From positions 36,928,054 through 36,992,053 of the forward strand of contig NC_092460.1 in NCBI RefSeq assembly GCF_047495875.1: 64,000 bases of DNA, read 5' to 3'. The translations under genes were made by a program, and so were the position numbers. Origin of the DNA: Pithys albifrons albifrons. Lineage: Eukaryota > Chordata > Aves > Passeriformes > Thamnophilidae. The notes below the pieces were generated by a model, which saw nothing but the letters and a program-made list of their open reading frames with translations, searched no databases and had not been told where the DNA came from. This document shows, piece by piece, positions 48,229 through 60,318 of the stretch; the stretch's first letter is position 1; each line of letters opens with the position of its first letter.

Positions 48229-50363
48229 AATAATAGTAATTATGACAATAGTAGTGAAACCTTTTCAGTAGTACAGAGAAAAGAACTCTGATTCTAAGAT
48301 TTTAATTTATATGTATAATAACCTAAAAGAAAATTGAAGGGGGAGAATATATTGAGGCGGTTTGGGTGCTTGTGTTTCAGGGGGTAGATTTCATTCTTTT
48401 TCCTGATGGTAAGGTTGGTTGCATTGGTAGTTGTTTATGCAACTTAGCCTCTTTGTCTTAACCTTCAAGAGACACACATATACACACACAAATATATATC
48501 TGTATATCTATGTCTACCTATCCCGGTTCATTGGAGCTGTTTTTGTGCCTGGCTCCTGGGATGTCAGGCCTTAGTTTCATGACTGTCACTGATTCCCCCA
48601 AGGTCTTGGGCAAGTGCTTTAACCTTGGTACCTTGGCTCCCTGTGCCCATGCCTCCTCAGCACATCCCTTAGGGGGAAGAGCACTGAGCTGCTTAATAGC
48701 TGTGAAATGCTGTAGGTACTCAGCTGGGAAAAGCTGCATGAGCGCAAAATACTACTTATCTGTAGCAAAAAGGCCACCCTGGAGTGGGTGATACCAGAAT
48801 AATTATTCTTTCTTAAGTCTGACATAACAGCTTGTTTAATGAAGAGTGATGGAAAAATATGATGAGAATTTAAGTTTTCATCTCTTGCCACTAATTGGCC
48901 CTGTGTCTCAGTGTGTCATTGATCTCCCAAGGACCACGTTTGCCTGTGGAGAGCTGCGCTGTGCTGGCAGTAGAGAAGGGGGTGCATGGTGCTGTCCTGC
49001 CTGATAGGCAGGGGTTGCTCTGGCACCAAGAAAAGTACATTGGAGGTTCCTTCTCATGAGAATATTTTTTCTTTTCTATCCCTGAATCATAAGATCTAGT
49101 CACACGTGCAACTCCCATCAGAGGGATTTCAAGGTGGAGTCAGTTCAGCAATGAGGACTTCAAATGGTGAAACAATCATCAGAGAGTCCAGTGAGGCTAA
49201 GGCAGTGCAAATTGTGTGTGAAGTAAAATGAACTCCTGCTTCCAGGGTGTCTTGTGATGTAAGGTATATGCTAGATGACACTTGCGATTCTTTTTCGAAG
49301 AGGTCTTAATAACACAGTTTCAAAGAATATTCTGTGGTGTGGGGAGTTTTGTTTGGTTTTAATTTCTTTTCCTAAACCCTCAGTCCCCTAAGCAAGTGTC
49401 TCTGAGTGCCAGGTCAGATACTTGGAGATAGGTTTTTCTTGTAGCCACACAGAGAAAAAATGAAAACCAAATAGTAACCCACAAGAAAGCAAAAAACCCC
49501 AACAAAGTAGGCTTAGAGATTTGACAACTGCTCATGAATCTCTGCCATTCTAACTTGGGCAACTGGATGGTGGTATAAGGAAAAGATACAGAATGAGCAA
49601 TTTCAATATCATAATGTCTAGAAATTAACTGTTTTGCTTGTTTTTGTTTGGAGGAATGGTGATTAAAATATTTCTTACTTAGAAGTAGAGCATCATTGGT
49701 GGATTTAGAGTGGGTTTTTTGAAAGAATCTCCTAAAGGCTTGAATCTTCCTATGTATGTCCTTGTGATAAATTGTAATGATTTTCCTTAATTAAATTCCT
49801 TAATTATACCAGTCAGTACCCTCCCTTTTGCATTTCTTCATTGACTATAATCATGTTCAGTGAAAGGGTGTGACATAAATGAGCCGCTTCATATTATGAT
49901 CCCGCAGTAGAGGTAATTTTCCTTGTGAGGCTTTATTTCTTATACAGACATAGTTGGCTAGCTAGAGATTTCTGGCTTCGAGTGTACCCCTAGAACAAAA
50001 AGCAGTTTTGCAGTGCAGCTCATTTTAATGCCGTTCACCCATTGTTTGTAAGTTATGTTGCTGTAGTGATATCTGAGAGATGACATGGACCTTGCCCCAA
50101 AGAACTGTTTTTCTAAAGACTATCCACTGCAATATTAATGCAGTAGGATGACACAGGATAGAAATTCTTTTATTCTTATTCTTTTGATCTCCATGTTTAT
50201 GTATTTGAAATGCAGAAGTTATTAACTTTTCATGGCAGAACCACGGGCACCTGAGGATGCGGGAATGCTGACAGGGACCCTAGGGGTGCTGGATTAAGTG
50301 AGTAGGTGGTGCCGCTGATGACACTAATCCACTTTGTGGCTTTGTTTCTCTTTTGTCTTGCAG

Positions 50364-50497
50364 CCTCCCGGTGTTCCTGACTACCCTCCGTCGGATGGGT
50401 ATGCATTCAGTAACACAGTTTACAAAAGAGGGCCTCTGCTGGACCAGGGGGCGGCTGTTGCTGCCTTTAAGCAAACTGTTACCCGGCATGTAGATAG
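50364..50497 (+). CDS. EPS8: EPS8 coding exon 14, pre-SH3 linker, residues 479-523 (part)
   Basis: Reads PPGVPDYPPSDGYAFSNTVY and then KRGPLLDQGAAVAAFKQTVT. The linker between the helical region and the SH3 domain varies among species, but DGYAFS and LDQG..AVAFK-like positions match human EPS8. Acceptor TTGCAG, donor GTAACC at 50498; R523 is split AG|A. Confidence 0.95.
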
Positions 50498-53400
50498 GTA
50501 ACCTGAATAAACGGCATACGTGGTGCTGTGGAAAACTGTCCCGACTTACTGCTCTTGGGGTGGCGGTGTCTGTAATTACCTCTGGTTCTGTCTGGATCAG
50601 TTCAATATTTCTATTGAGGAAGTGATTCTGGTTAGCAATGGGTACTCTGCTTTTGCTTCTCTACGCTGTATAATTAAGATTCTTTTCATATAATTTCTGT
50701 GAAACTACCCTGTTTATCTATGATGTTAAGTTGATGCTTTTGTCAAAAATGATACAGTGGAATTCCAACCCAATTGCAAGCACAGAATCCTCCTGTTAGG
50801 GTTCAAATTTTAGTTCTAATTTGCTCCATATGTTTAAATATACTCTTTGCTCTTTTCAGCACTACAAATAATGACAAGTCCACTCTGAGATCCACCTGTC
50901 CTGGTTTTGATTGATTGTTTGATTTGCTTACCTGCTCACTATGTGGTCTGTAGTCTCCTACTTTTGATTTTCTGGGTTGGTATATACATATCCATTTTCA
51001 GAACAGCCTTGTGTCTTCCATTCTTTTTCAAATGTTACAGAAAATGCCCTCAAATGTTTGCACAGCAACCAGTGTCTTTTTGCACATCCTCTTTCACTCC
51101 CATCATTTTAGCCTACAACTGAATAACTTGACAAGATCAAATGCAGCAATCCTTGGCCCTGTCTTTGGGGAGAATTTCTACCAGCACAAGCTGTGGAAGT
51201 AGATCAGTAAAGAAGTGTTGGAGTTGCACCCTCACACCAAACCATATTCCATATAAGCCATATGAACAGTATTTTGGCTTATGTACCAAACAAGAAGTTT
51301 TAAGCTAAGTTTTTGGGATCAGATTGCTGATAAATGATACAACTATTGTAATCAAAACCCTTGCATAGTTCCTAGTTTTACTCTTAGTTTTTAACTGTGT
51401 GCTAAAAGATCCTGTTGTTAACCTGCATGCAAATTCCCATGTGGTGTGTAGGTTGAAGACTCAATTCTTTTCTTGAACTTCGGACTTACTCTTCATAACA
51501 ACAACAGCAGAGTAGTCACCTCTTAATTGTTTCCTCAGACTTGATTGTCTGTTGCATTCTTGTCTCAGGACCAGTCAGCTTGAAATAGAGATGATTTGTT
51601 CTAAAAATCCCTTACTCTTATCTATAATGTAAGGTAAGACCCATTTTATCCTTTCAGAGCAAGAGTATTCTGTGTAAATGTTGTTGCCTCCACTTCATGT
51701 TTAGAGAATGATTGAACTGTTGTATCAGTGTATCTGGCTGCAGCTGAAAGAGTCATCCAAGCCTCCTTTGTGATGGGTAAAGGGTATTTCTAAGAAGCAG
51801 TTCATGAAAGGTGAAATTAGTCTTTTGAAAGCTATGAAATGGAACATGCCTGTTTCTCACCACTGATTGTAGAAAGGAGTCTAGATGGCTAGTACTGATG
51901 CAAACATCCACAGTGTGTCCCTGTCTTACAGTCCTTTCAACACAAGCTTCCGTTTGTTAATCGGCCTTTGAGACATGTAATACCTGCTTGGTGGGAGCTG
52001 ATTTAAAGTTACATTTTGAAGCATCTGTGAACAAGGAGGAAAGGGTTTGGGGAAGGGAGTGAGAAATTCAAGTTGACCCTTTCAGCCATTATTTGCGGGT
52101 ACTTGATCAAAGCTGACATTCCTAATGAGCAGTCTGAAGGTAGTGACTAAGCCACCCACTACCTGTTGAGGGGCAGGTAGGTTTAACCTTGTCCATGGAA
52201 ATTTTAATCACACCGAACTTATTCCAACATGCCAGGACCACCAGTAAGTAGTGCTTACCTTGGGTGATGTAAATAAACTGTCAGAATCTTAAACTTTCAG
52301 TGTGATATTAGTAATTTTGGAAACTATGATGATGAAAGAATACTAAATATTTTCAGCAAGTTTTGCTGTCATTTGAAGAAAAGCTCTCTGAAAGACCATG
52401 CAAACCCCTAGGCTCTCAAGGAGAGTGCACTGGAGAGCAGAGGGCTGAAATTAGGGTTTATCTTGATAGGCAGTTGGGAATCACAGGAGTGGATAGATGG
52501 AGGGAGGTGTTCAGAATATTTGTGCCCAGAATAAACTGGTTCGTTAGGATGGGCTTGAAGCATTAGAGTCTCTCCAGAAGCATGCAGCCATTGCCTAGCT
52601 CATGTTCTGGGCATGTTGCTGTTGAGTGGAGTAAAACTGAAATGTAGGCATTTTTAAAAATTCTTTCTGAGTGATGTTTTTTAAAGGAATCAGGATAGTT
52701 AGGTATGGACAAGGTAGGAAGACACAGTCATTGAAATCATAGAATCAAAGAATGGTTTGGGTTGGAAAGGAACCTTGAAGATGATGCAGTTCCAAACCCC
52801 CTGCTGTAGGCAGGGAGACCTTCCACTAGACTGAGTTGCTCAGAGGCCCACCAAATCTGGCCTTGAACACTTCCAGGGATGGGGCATCCACAGCATTCCT
52901 GGGCAACCTGTTTCAGTGCCTAACCACTCTCACAAGTAAAGAATTTTTATCTCATGTGTAATGTAAACATGTCCTCTTTTAATTTAAACCCATTCCTGTG
53001 TCCTGTCTCTACATGCTCTTGTAAATAGTCTTGCCCCATTGATAAGTTCCATTCAGGTACTGAAATGATTTTGGAAAGGCAGCTTAAAAGTAAAACCACT
53101 GTCAGAGCTGAGATAGTAAGAAAGGAGTTCAAAATTGTAAGAATTTTAGGTGGATGGCAGAAAAAATTGGATTACTCACACATTGTTCAGCCTCATAACA
53201 ACTGTTCTGCAAGTTGGGATTCATCCCCTGCTTTTCACTCTCCTTAAACACCTTTACTGTTTTGTCTTTCTTTCAAAATAATCTTTCAATCTAAATATGA
53301 CTCTTCCTTGGTTCTGCTCTTCAAATCAACTGAGACAGTTCTCCACAGCCATGCAATAGCCAGGTAACTGCTGGATTGCTTAGGCACACCTGGGGGACCC

Positions 53401-54340
53401 ACAGCAACCCTCTGCACTTGTATCCCTGTTCTGCGATGTGTGCAGCATTTCAGGCATTGATTACTGCATGTTTTCATTGGCTGTTCGGACATATTTATTT
53501 GGTTGGTTTACTGTCTGGTATGGGTTTATGTTGTTGAGTGTCATTTGCAATAAGTGAATAATGTTACTGGGGTACTTTTTGGATCTCTTGTGAATGGACT
53601 GGGGACCTCTCAACTTGAGGAGGTGCTACATCAAAATAAACCTGCTAGGTTCTTAACCAAAGGCATTTTGAACAGATCTTTCCTCATGGAAACAGAAAGA
53701 CACAGAGCTAAATGGTGGTATGCCTCGTTCTGCCATTAACCCTGTTTCTAACTGCCAAGAAATTCTTTCATATTTTTAATTGATGAAGTAACCTGAGATT
53801 GTTAGAGTTGAAGGTATCTTATGGTCAGTTAAGAAAACTGATCTACAGGAGGTGAGTGTTTTTTAGCGTTTAAGTCCACTAGTGTTGATGGTAAGATTCG
53901 AAGCAATTTATGATGAACACTAGAAATACAATTTCATACAAAGCACAAGCTATCAATTATATAGTAAATGTAGTCATTTGTTTATATGGCAAATGATCGT
54001 TTAACCTTCTATGGGAAAACAAACTAAATATAGTGTACATGTTTATTTTAAAACAATGGCACCTACTAATCATACATTGTGCAAGCAGTGAGCTGATACA
54101 GACCTCAAGAACTGGTAACCTTTGTAGTTTAACCACCTCTTTCTTTAGTTTTATTTATTTTTGATTTCTTTTTTTGGCACTTAAGTCAGTGTATTACAAA
54201 TAGGTAGTTCTACAGGAGCATCATGTTATGGCTAAGAGGAAGGGGGTTTTTAAATGTTTTGCTGCTTGTTGGAAGAGGGCATTTGTGTTTTTATTTGCTT
54301 GAATGTCTCACTGAACAATAGTCTGATCTTTGCTTTGCAG
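50498..54340 (+). other. EPS8: EPS8 intron 14, 3.8 kb
   Basis: GT-AG. Contains a minus-strand CR1 (52735-53065); the remainder shows nothing recognised. Confidence 0.88.
52735..53065 (-). mobile_element. CR1 LINE 3' fragment, minus strand
   Basis: Starts AATCATAGAATCAAAGAATG, the complement of the CR1 3' tail. It continues through GGGATGGGGCATCCACAGC and CTGGGCAACCTGTTTCAGTG, reaching GTCCTGTCTCTACATGCTC and TTCAGGTACTG. The octamer-like tail and sequence order are typical. Coding capacity is lost. Confidence 0.92.
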
Positions 54341-54452
54341 AAACTATGAAGCGCACAATAAAGCACAGAGCAAGAAATATGCCAAATGCAAGTATGAATT
54401 TATGGCAAGAAACAACAGTGAGCTTTCTGTCATGAAAGAGGAGATTGTAGAG
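54341..54452 (+). CDS. EPS8: EPS8 coding exon 15, first half of SH3 domain, residues 523-560
   Basis: Begins NYEAHNKAQSKKYAKCKYEF and continues MARNNSELSVMKEEIVE. KYEF occupies the ALYDY position, and the acidic-to-hydrophobic ELSV..EEI pattern forms the RT loop. Human has S where C539 stands here. The EPS8 SH3 domain is known to prefer PXXDY ligands such as ABI1. Acceptor TTTGCAG, donor GTAATT at 54453. Confidence 0.97.
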
Positions 54453-55354
54453 GTAATTTTGTTTGCAAAGAGAACACAAAAATTTCTGGTACTACTCAAA
54501 GCTGAGAGTACCTTTCCTGTGGACAGTGTGGCTGTCCACAATGTTTGCTTCAACATGCTTGATTTATCTCCCTCAATATGGAAAATTCAGTTAATTTGGT
54601 TTTGCCTCATTTTTGCAGACTTAAGAAGGGTGCTGTAGGGATCCATGCTAGAAATATATTTGTCTGGTTTTTTCCATCTTCTCTGGTGTTGCTGTTAAAC
54701 AATTAATAGCATTTAAATAACTGGTTCTAGCAAACACTATCTGTGTACACACACTGGGTATAGTGCCAGACTGTCCTTTCCTGGAGGAGCTGATACCTTG
54801 AAAGCAAGATAGCTTTGGAAGGAAAGGAGCAACAAAGAGAGAAAATGTTCTGTAGGAGATTGTACAGCAGGTAGTCAGATTCCTGGCTGTTCCTGGCCAT
54901 CCTGCTTCAGTTCCCTGTTTATTCAGAAGTGCTGTCTCTCCAAATTTGTACTTTGCCAGAACAATGCCCTTTTACTTGGGTTATTGGTAATTACTTATTC
55001 CCTTTGTCAACAGCATATAGATTGTAGAGATGCCAGCCTCTCTTTGCAAGTACTTGGTTTTAATTCCCCTGTCTGATCCAGCACATCTGAGTTTACAAAG
55101 CTCCATTACACACTTCTCTTCCATATGCTTTCTTGAGAGCCCTGTTTTGAAAAGTGCAGTTCAACCAAGTAGAATTAATGATGATGATAATCAAGGAAGC
55201 TACAGTGATTTCTTAGGGACATATCTCTGTAAGATCTGTTGGCAGTCACAGAACGCAGCAAAGTTATGCCTTTCTCTTGAAATTATGCACATCCGGAGTG
55301 CTGGCAGGAGGAAAGTCAGAAAAAATATGTAATTAATTTACCAATTTATTTCAG
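54453..55354 (+). other. EPS8: EPS8 intron 15, 902 bp, nothing recognised
   Basis: GT-AG. Interrupts the SH3 domain between the RT loop half and the WW half. Exon 15 stays open into the intron to 54638 by chance. Confidence 0.9.
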
Positions 55355-55498
55355 ATTCTGGATGACAGAAAGCAGTGGTGGAAGGTTCAGAACAAGAGTG
55401 GCAGCACAGGCTTTGTGCCAAACAACATTTTGGACCCTCTGAGGAATCAAGAAGGTGGTCAGGGGTGGCCAGAGCCTGTGTATACCCGCACCATCCAG
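55355..55498 (+). CDS. EPS8: EPS8 coding exon 16, second half of SH3 domain, residues 561-608
   Basis: Forty-eight codons. The first part reads ILDDRKQWWKVQNKSGSTGF and then VPNNILD, giving the SH3 WW (568-569), G.GF and PNN signatures. After the domain comes a tail ending YTRTIQ. Acceptor TATTTCAG, donor GTACTG at 55499; phase 0 at both ends. Confidence 0.98.
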
Positions 55499-57154
55499 GT
55501 ACTGTCTCCTGTTGGGAGCAAAATTTTCCTTTGAAGTGTGAATGTGTGCATGTGGAGGAGGAGGAGATTCACAAGGCTAAGATAGTTGCATGTTCCACTG
55601 ATACATCAAAAATCATTTACATTTCCTGTACAGGCTGAGTGTGATTTCTGTATTTCATATAGTCCAACTTGAGAATAAAGGTGATAAAGACATAGCAAAA
55701 TGTTTTACTTTAAGTTTGGGGTTTTGCTGTTTATATGCTTAAAGGTGGTAACCTGAATCCTAATGGATGCGTATGTATTTATTTTAATTGCAAATATCCT
55801 TTGTGGATTGATAGCTGTTGATGCCAAAGAAGGAGTTTGAATTATTTAAGGTAGGGTCATCTTTGTTTTTCCTAGGAGAGTGAACTCGAGCTATTCTTAT
55901 TTTCTGTCTTTATATGTCTCTATCTCAGTCTTGAATTTATTGAATTATTGTAATTTTGTAGTCATACAAAAGAGACATATTTGCTTTTGAATTCACAGAG
56001 CAGGTATTTTTCAATTACTATGTCTGTGCATCAATAGCACTCTGTTATCCTGTCCTAATTCTGGTTTTCTTTCTTTCATGTAGTGGTGTGGAATTAAGAT
56101 TTTTGATGTTGTTGTTTCTTTTATGTGTTCTACAGAATTAGAGAGTAAAATACTTAAAAAAAATCTTACATCAGTGCAATTGTCCACTCAAGTAAGGATA
56201 TACAGGATGAAGTTTTAATATGTATTTTTAGACAAAATTTAAAGGCTATTAAAATAGGAGGCTATATTTTCTAAGACTTGTTTCTTTCCTTTTATTTCTA
56301 ATGATCTTGAAAGTTTAGGCAAACAAGTTTGGATTAAGCAGAAATTCCAGGCCTCCCTGTCAATCAGACTTTTTAAGTCCAAATGCAAAACAAATTTCTG
56401 TTGAAACTTGACGTTTAATTTAATCTAAAATTCATTCCTAGTGCCTACACATTCCAACTATGACTGAAAACCAAGAAATGCCATAATGTTTTGCACAATA
56501 ATGTAGTAGACCTGTCTTGAGCTTCATGGACTTGGATCAGACTGTTTCAGAGCTTTCCTATCCATAATTGTTTGCCTGTGATGTATTGGCTCATTCTGAA
56601 TTATGGTTTTGCCTGTCTGCAAAATGAAGCATGCATCTGGAGTGCTTTTCAAATCCTTATCTAAAGATCTGACTTGGCTTTTTTTAATTCATGTGCATGT
56701 CCTTTTATGTGTTTGGAATTTGCTAACAAGTCCTGAGCAAACCAAGTACAGTTCTGAGTAGAGGTTCTTACACTGTTCTTTGTAATGCACTGCAGGCTTT
56801 GCAGTTTTCTGTTTGAAATAATGACAGGACATGGCATATAATAATCATTTCCACAAAACATTTTCCATGGATGTATGAAAATTAAGAGTCAGAGAACTAC
56901 CATAAGTTTGCTTATTTGTCTGCTGGCAGGTTATTCCCTACAGCTTGATCATATTCAAATGTGAGCTTGAAATACTGTGAAATTATTTAAGAATAGGATG
57001 AATTGCACAGGAGAAATGGAGTCTTTACCAAGACATGTCAGTAATGTTGTTCTTAACTTCAGGGTGTTTATAATAACTTTAGCACTCCTGTGCATGCTCA
57101 TTTGTCTGTTTTCCTGTGATAGATGCATGGTTCATTTGGGATCTGTTTGCATAA

Positions 57155-57290
57155 TTGTATTTATTTTCATAACAGTGCTATGAGACATTGCTGCTGTTTC
57201 AGAAAGAAATGAGGCATTGAAGGGATGACTGCCTTGCCCAAGGTCAGACAGGAGAACTTGTGGGTAGAGCAGGAAATTTAAGCGGTTCTT
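57155..57290 (+). mobile_element. MIR/L2-type ancient SINE/LINE tail, plus strand
   Basis: Resembles the shared MIR/L2 3' region. TTCATAACAGTGCTATGAGA corresponds to the 'tattataacaaccctatgaggta' block, AGAAATGAGGCATTGAAGGG to the 'gaaactgaggcacagagagg' block, and CTTGCCCAAGGTCAGACAGG is nearly consensus, followed by GTAGAGCAGGAAATTT. Divergent, as expected for an amniote-age element. Confidence 0.65.
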
Positions 57291-58869
57291 GTCAGTGCCT
57301 TTGCCAGACCCTGAATATGAGCAGGCTGAGCACCTGGTCTGTGCAGCTTTTGCTATTCTCCTAAGTTGTCTTTGGTTTTCAAAAGGCTGCTTTCAAAGTA
57401 GTCTGTCCGCTGCACTAAGCCACAGATGAGAGTTGTGTCCAAGGTTAGTATCTTCATTTACAGACTAATGGCCTTCAATGCACTGTTCACCAAAGGATGT
57501 TTCCAGATTACTAGGAAGGATTAAGGATTCCATTGAAAGAGATAATTTTTTTCATTTGACTGTGCTACTGACAGACACCCTTTCTCTGAGAGATGGATGC
57601 CTCATTATCACACTTATTCGCAGAGCTGCAAAGTTTATTTTACTCTCTGTTCCCTTTCCTAGTGACATCTGAGCTCACACATTAGTTTAGGCCCTGATTT
57701 TTCACTCAATCCCTTTCAGGATCCAGGTCTCAGATTGTTGCTTGAAAGCACTAAGGTGATACTTGCAGGAACACTGCCAGCAAAATAGTAGATATTTCAT
57801 TGTTGTAACATTGTCTGTCTTCTGGTCAGCTGAATTAGTTTCAGGAAACAGTATTTTTGCTTCTTTGGTACCTTTGTACTTTTAGGAGAGGGTTTTGCTG
57901 AATTCTTCTATTTTCTACTAATGTTAATTTTTGTTTATAAGAGTTTTCTGTGCTGTTGGTCATTTAATCTGTCTTTTTATTGTGAACCAGCAGTGGTATT
58001 TCACCATTTCATTATGTGTGAACATAAACAGTTTCCCAAGCACTGTGATTTCTTAATTTCTACAAGTACTGCTGGTGAACCTGTAATTCATCATAGTATT
58101 TCCTATTTACTGTGCATTTTATTAATTTTTTTAATGCTCTTGAAAACAAAATTTGAAGAACTTCTTGGTGGGCATGTTAATTACTCTCCTGACACCTTTT
58201 GCTAGGTGAGACAGTTATATTATCAGTGATGTGTATGAAATCCTTAGGCCCAGAGAGTAAATGTTAAGTCAAATGCAGTCCTGTAGTCTTATTTTAAAAA
58301 AACATGACAGTCCACAGTGAGCAGGTACATAAGAAGGAGATCTAAGGTGGGTAAACACCAAGACATGTCTCAATCTCATTTAGGACAAGTGTCCTTTGCC
58401 TTTCTTGGTGATCTGCCATCAAAACCTTCTGCTCAAGTCTGTCTGTTTATCATCTCACTGAAAACACCGCTGTGGGACGTTATTTTGCCTCAAGCACAGT
58501 GTTTGTGCTCTAAGTTAGTGTCATAGTATCATACTCTTCTTTTGCCAACTGGTATCCTTCCTGCAGATCATGAAGTGTTTGATAATGAAGAGATGCAGAA
58601 GCCAGGTGTTCATTTTGCAGTAGCCAATGAGTGAGATGTCATAATTCTTGACCAAGAGCCAGTGTCTTTTTTTACCTCATTTCATATCAAATTCTCTTTA
58701 AAGCTGCCATCAGACCAAGACTTTTTGAGGGCTTTTAAAAAAAATGAAGAGTTGTTTCCTGTCCAGTTCAAAATTGTTCCAATCCCAAATTACAGGATGC
58801 CACATTACACGAAAATATACTCAGTAGTTATATGTTGATAAAAGATAGGACTTGAAAGTACCCTGTTTG

Positions 58870-59031
58870 TTCTTCCTTTCCTTCTTCCTTTCCTTCTTCC
58901 TTTCCTTCTTCCTTTCCTTCTTCCTTTCCTTCTTCCTTTCCTTCTTCCTTTCCTTCTTCCTTTCCTTCTTCCTTTCCTTCTTCCTTTCCTTCTTCCTTTC
59001 CTTCTTCCTTTCCTTCTTCCTTTCCTTCTTC
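58870..59031 (+). repeat. Near-perfect 12-bp minisatellite, TTCTTCCTTTCC x 13.5
   Basis: Tandem 12-mers run without a visible mismatch for 162 bp. Because the unit is a multiple of three, the array keeps an open frame encoding an FFLS repeat, which is not a gene. Pure pyrimidine on the + strand. Confidence 0.95.
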
Positions 59032-59095
59032 GTTTCTGTTACAGGTTTAGGTAGGTAGGCAGACCTAAATTTAGGCTTTAGATTTCAGATTAGGC

Positions 59096-59127
59096 CCTCC
59101 CCTCCCCTCCCTTCCCCTCCCCTCCCT
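59096..59127 (+). repeat. (CCCTC)n simple repeat
   Basis: CCCTCCCCTCCCCTCCC-type units immediately downstream of the 12-mer array, also pyrimidine-only on the + strand. Confidence 0.85.
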
Positions 59128-59739
59128 CTACTTGGAAAGAGACTAAAACAGGCAGTTTTGTGTCTGCGTTAATGAGAGCATTTCCCAGCACTAGCACTAG
59201 TTATGGCTTTTTCCAATGCCCCTTTAATATTGTGCATTTATCATAGTTTGAATATGCATATTTACTTTAATGCTAAAATGCATTTGAAAATACGTTGTTC
59301 TGAGTCTTTCATAGTCATGGAGATTTAGGGTTGATAGCATTAGCACTTTTACTAAAACCTATCTTACTTTCATTAAAAATAGATTGAATTGTATTGAATC
59401 CCGGGGTTTTTTTACAAGATGCAGCCTGTAGTATGTTGAAAACAGCTTTGGAACTTTATTTTTTTCCTGTAAAAACAAAGATTTTCTGGCAAGAAATAAG
59501 AAAACTAAATGTAGTTCCAGCAAGTTTTTCAGGTATATCCAGATTCTTAATCAGTGTGTGCAGGTATCATCACCATTCCAAGTAATCTAAAGAATTTGTT
59601 CCAATTCACATGAGTTGAAGATTACAAGTTTATTCTTAAAAGAAATAAAAATATGAGGAAGAAGGAAAAATAAAATGCAGAACTGTTCATTGCTCTTATT
59701 GCTGTGATGAAACGAGTGAGTAGCTAGTCAGCAAATTGT

Positions 59740-60318
59740 CCAGGGAGGTGATTCTACCCCTCTAGTCTGCACCAGTGAGTCCCTCTAGCCTGCTGCAGAC
59801 CCCACCTGCAGAACTGCCTGCAGCTCTGGGCTCCTCAGCACAGCAAGGACATGGACCTGTTGGAGAGAGTTAGAGGAGGCCCCTAAGATGATGAGAGGGC
59901 TGAAGAACCTCTCCTAAGTGGAAAAGCTGAGAGAACTGGGATTGTTCAGCCTGGAGAAGAGAAGGCTCTGGGGAGATCTTCTGATGGCCTGTCAGTACCT
60001 AAAGGGAGCCTACAAGAGAACTGGAGAGGGACTTTTACAAGGACATGTAGTGATAAAACAGGGGATAATGACATTAATATTAAAGAGGTTTAGATTGTAT
60101 GTTAGGAAGAAATTCCTTACTGTGAGAGTGATGAGGCACTGAAACAGATGGCCCAGAGAAGGTGTAGTTGCCCCATCCCTGGAAGTGTTACAGGCCAGCT
60201 TGGGTGGGGCTTTGAGCACTGTGATCTAGTGGGAGGTGTCCTTGTCCATGGCAATGGGGTTGGAACTGGATGGAACATCAAGTTCTCTCCCAGCCCCAAA
60301 CCATTCTGTGATTACATG
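59740..60318 (+). mobile_element. CR1 LINE 3' end, plus strand (~580 bp)
   Basis: Ordered CR1 blocks: AGGTGATTCTACCCCTCTAG, GACCCCACCTGCAGAACTGC, ATTGTTCAGCCTGGAGAAGA, AGGAAGAAATTCCTTACTGT, TGCCCCATCCCTGGAAGTGT and GGGGTTGGAACTGGATGGA, ending CCATTCTGTGATTACATG. It includes the end of the former ORF2 region and the 3' UTR, and is the longest CR1 copy in the window. Confidence 0.93.

Larger units (their letters stand above)
46183..50363 (+). other. EPS8: EPS8 intron 13, 4.2 kb, carries the 5S-SINE
   Basis: GT-AG. Holds the SINE at 47897-48214. Short CA/TA-rich simple sequence occurs at 48474-48500. The rest, 46183-47882 and 48229-50363, shows nothing recognisable. Confidence 0.88.

Noticed and set aside
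58852..59058. Open frame encoding an FFLS repeat
   Set aside because: It is created by the 12-bp tandem repeat, whose unit length is a multiple of three; no splice or start context supports it.
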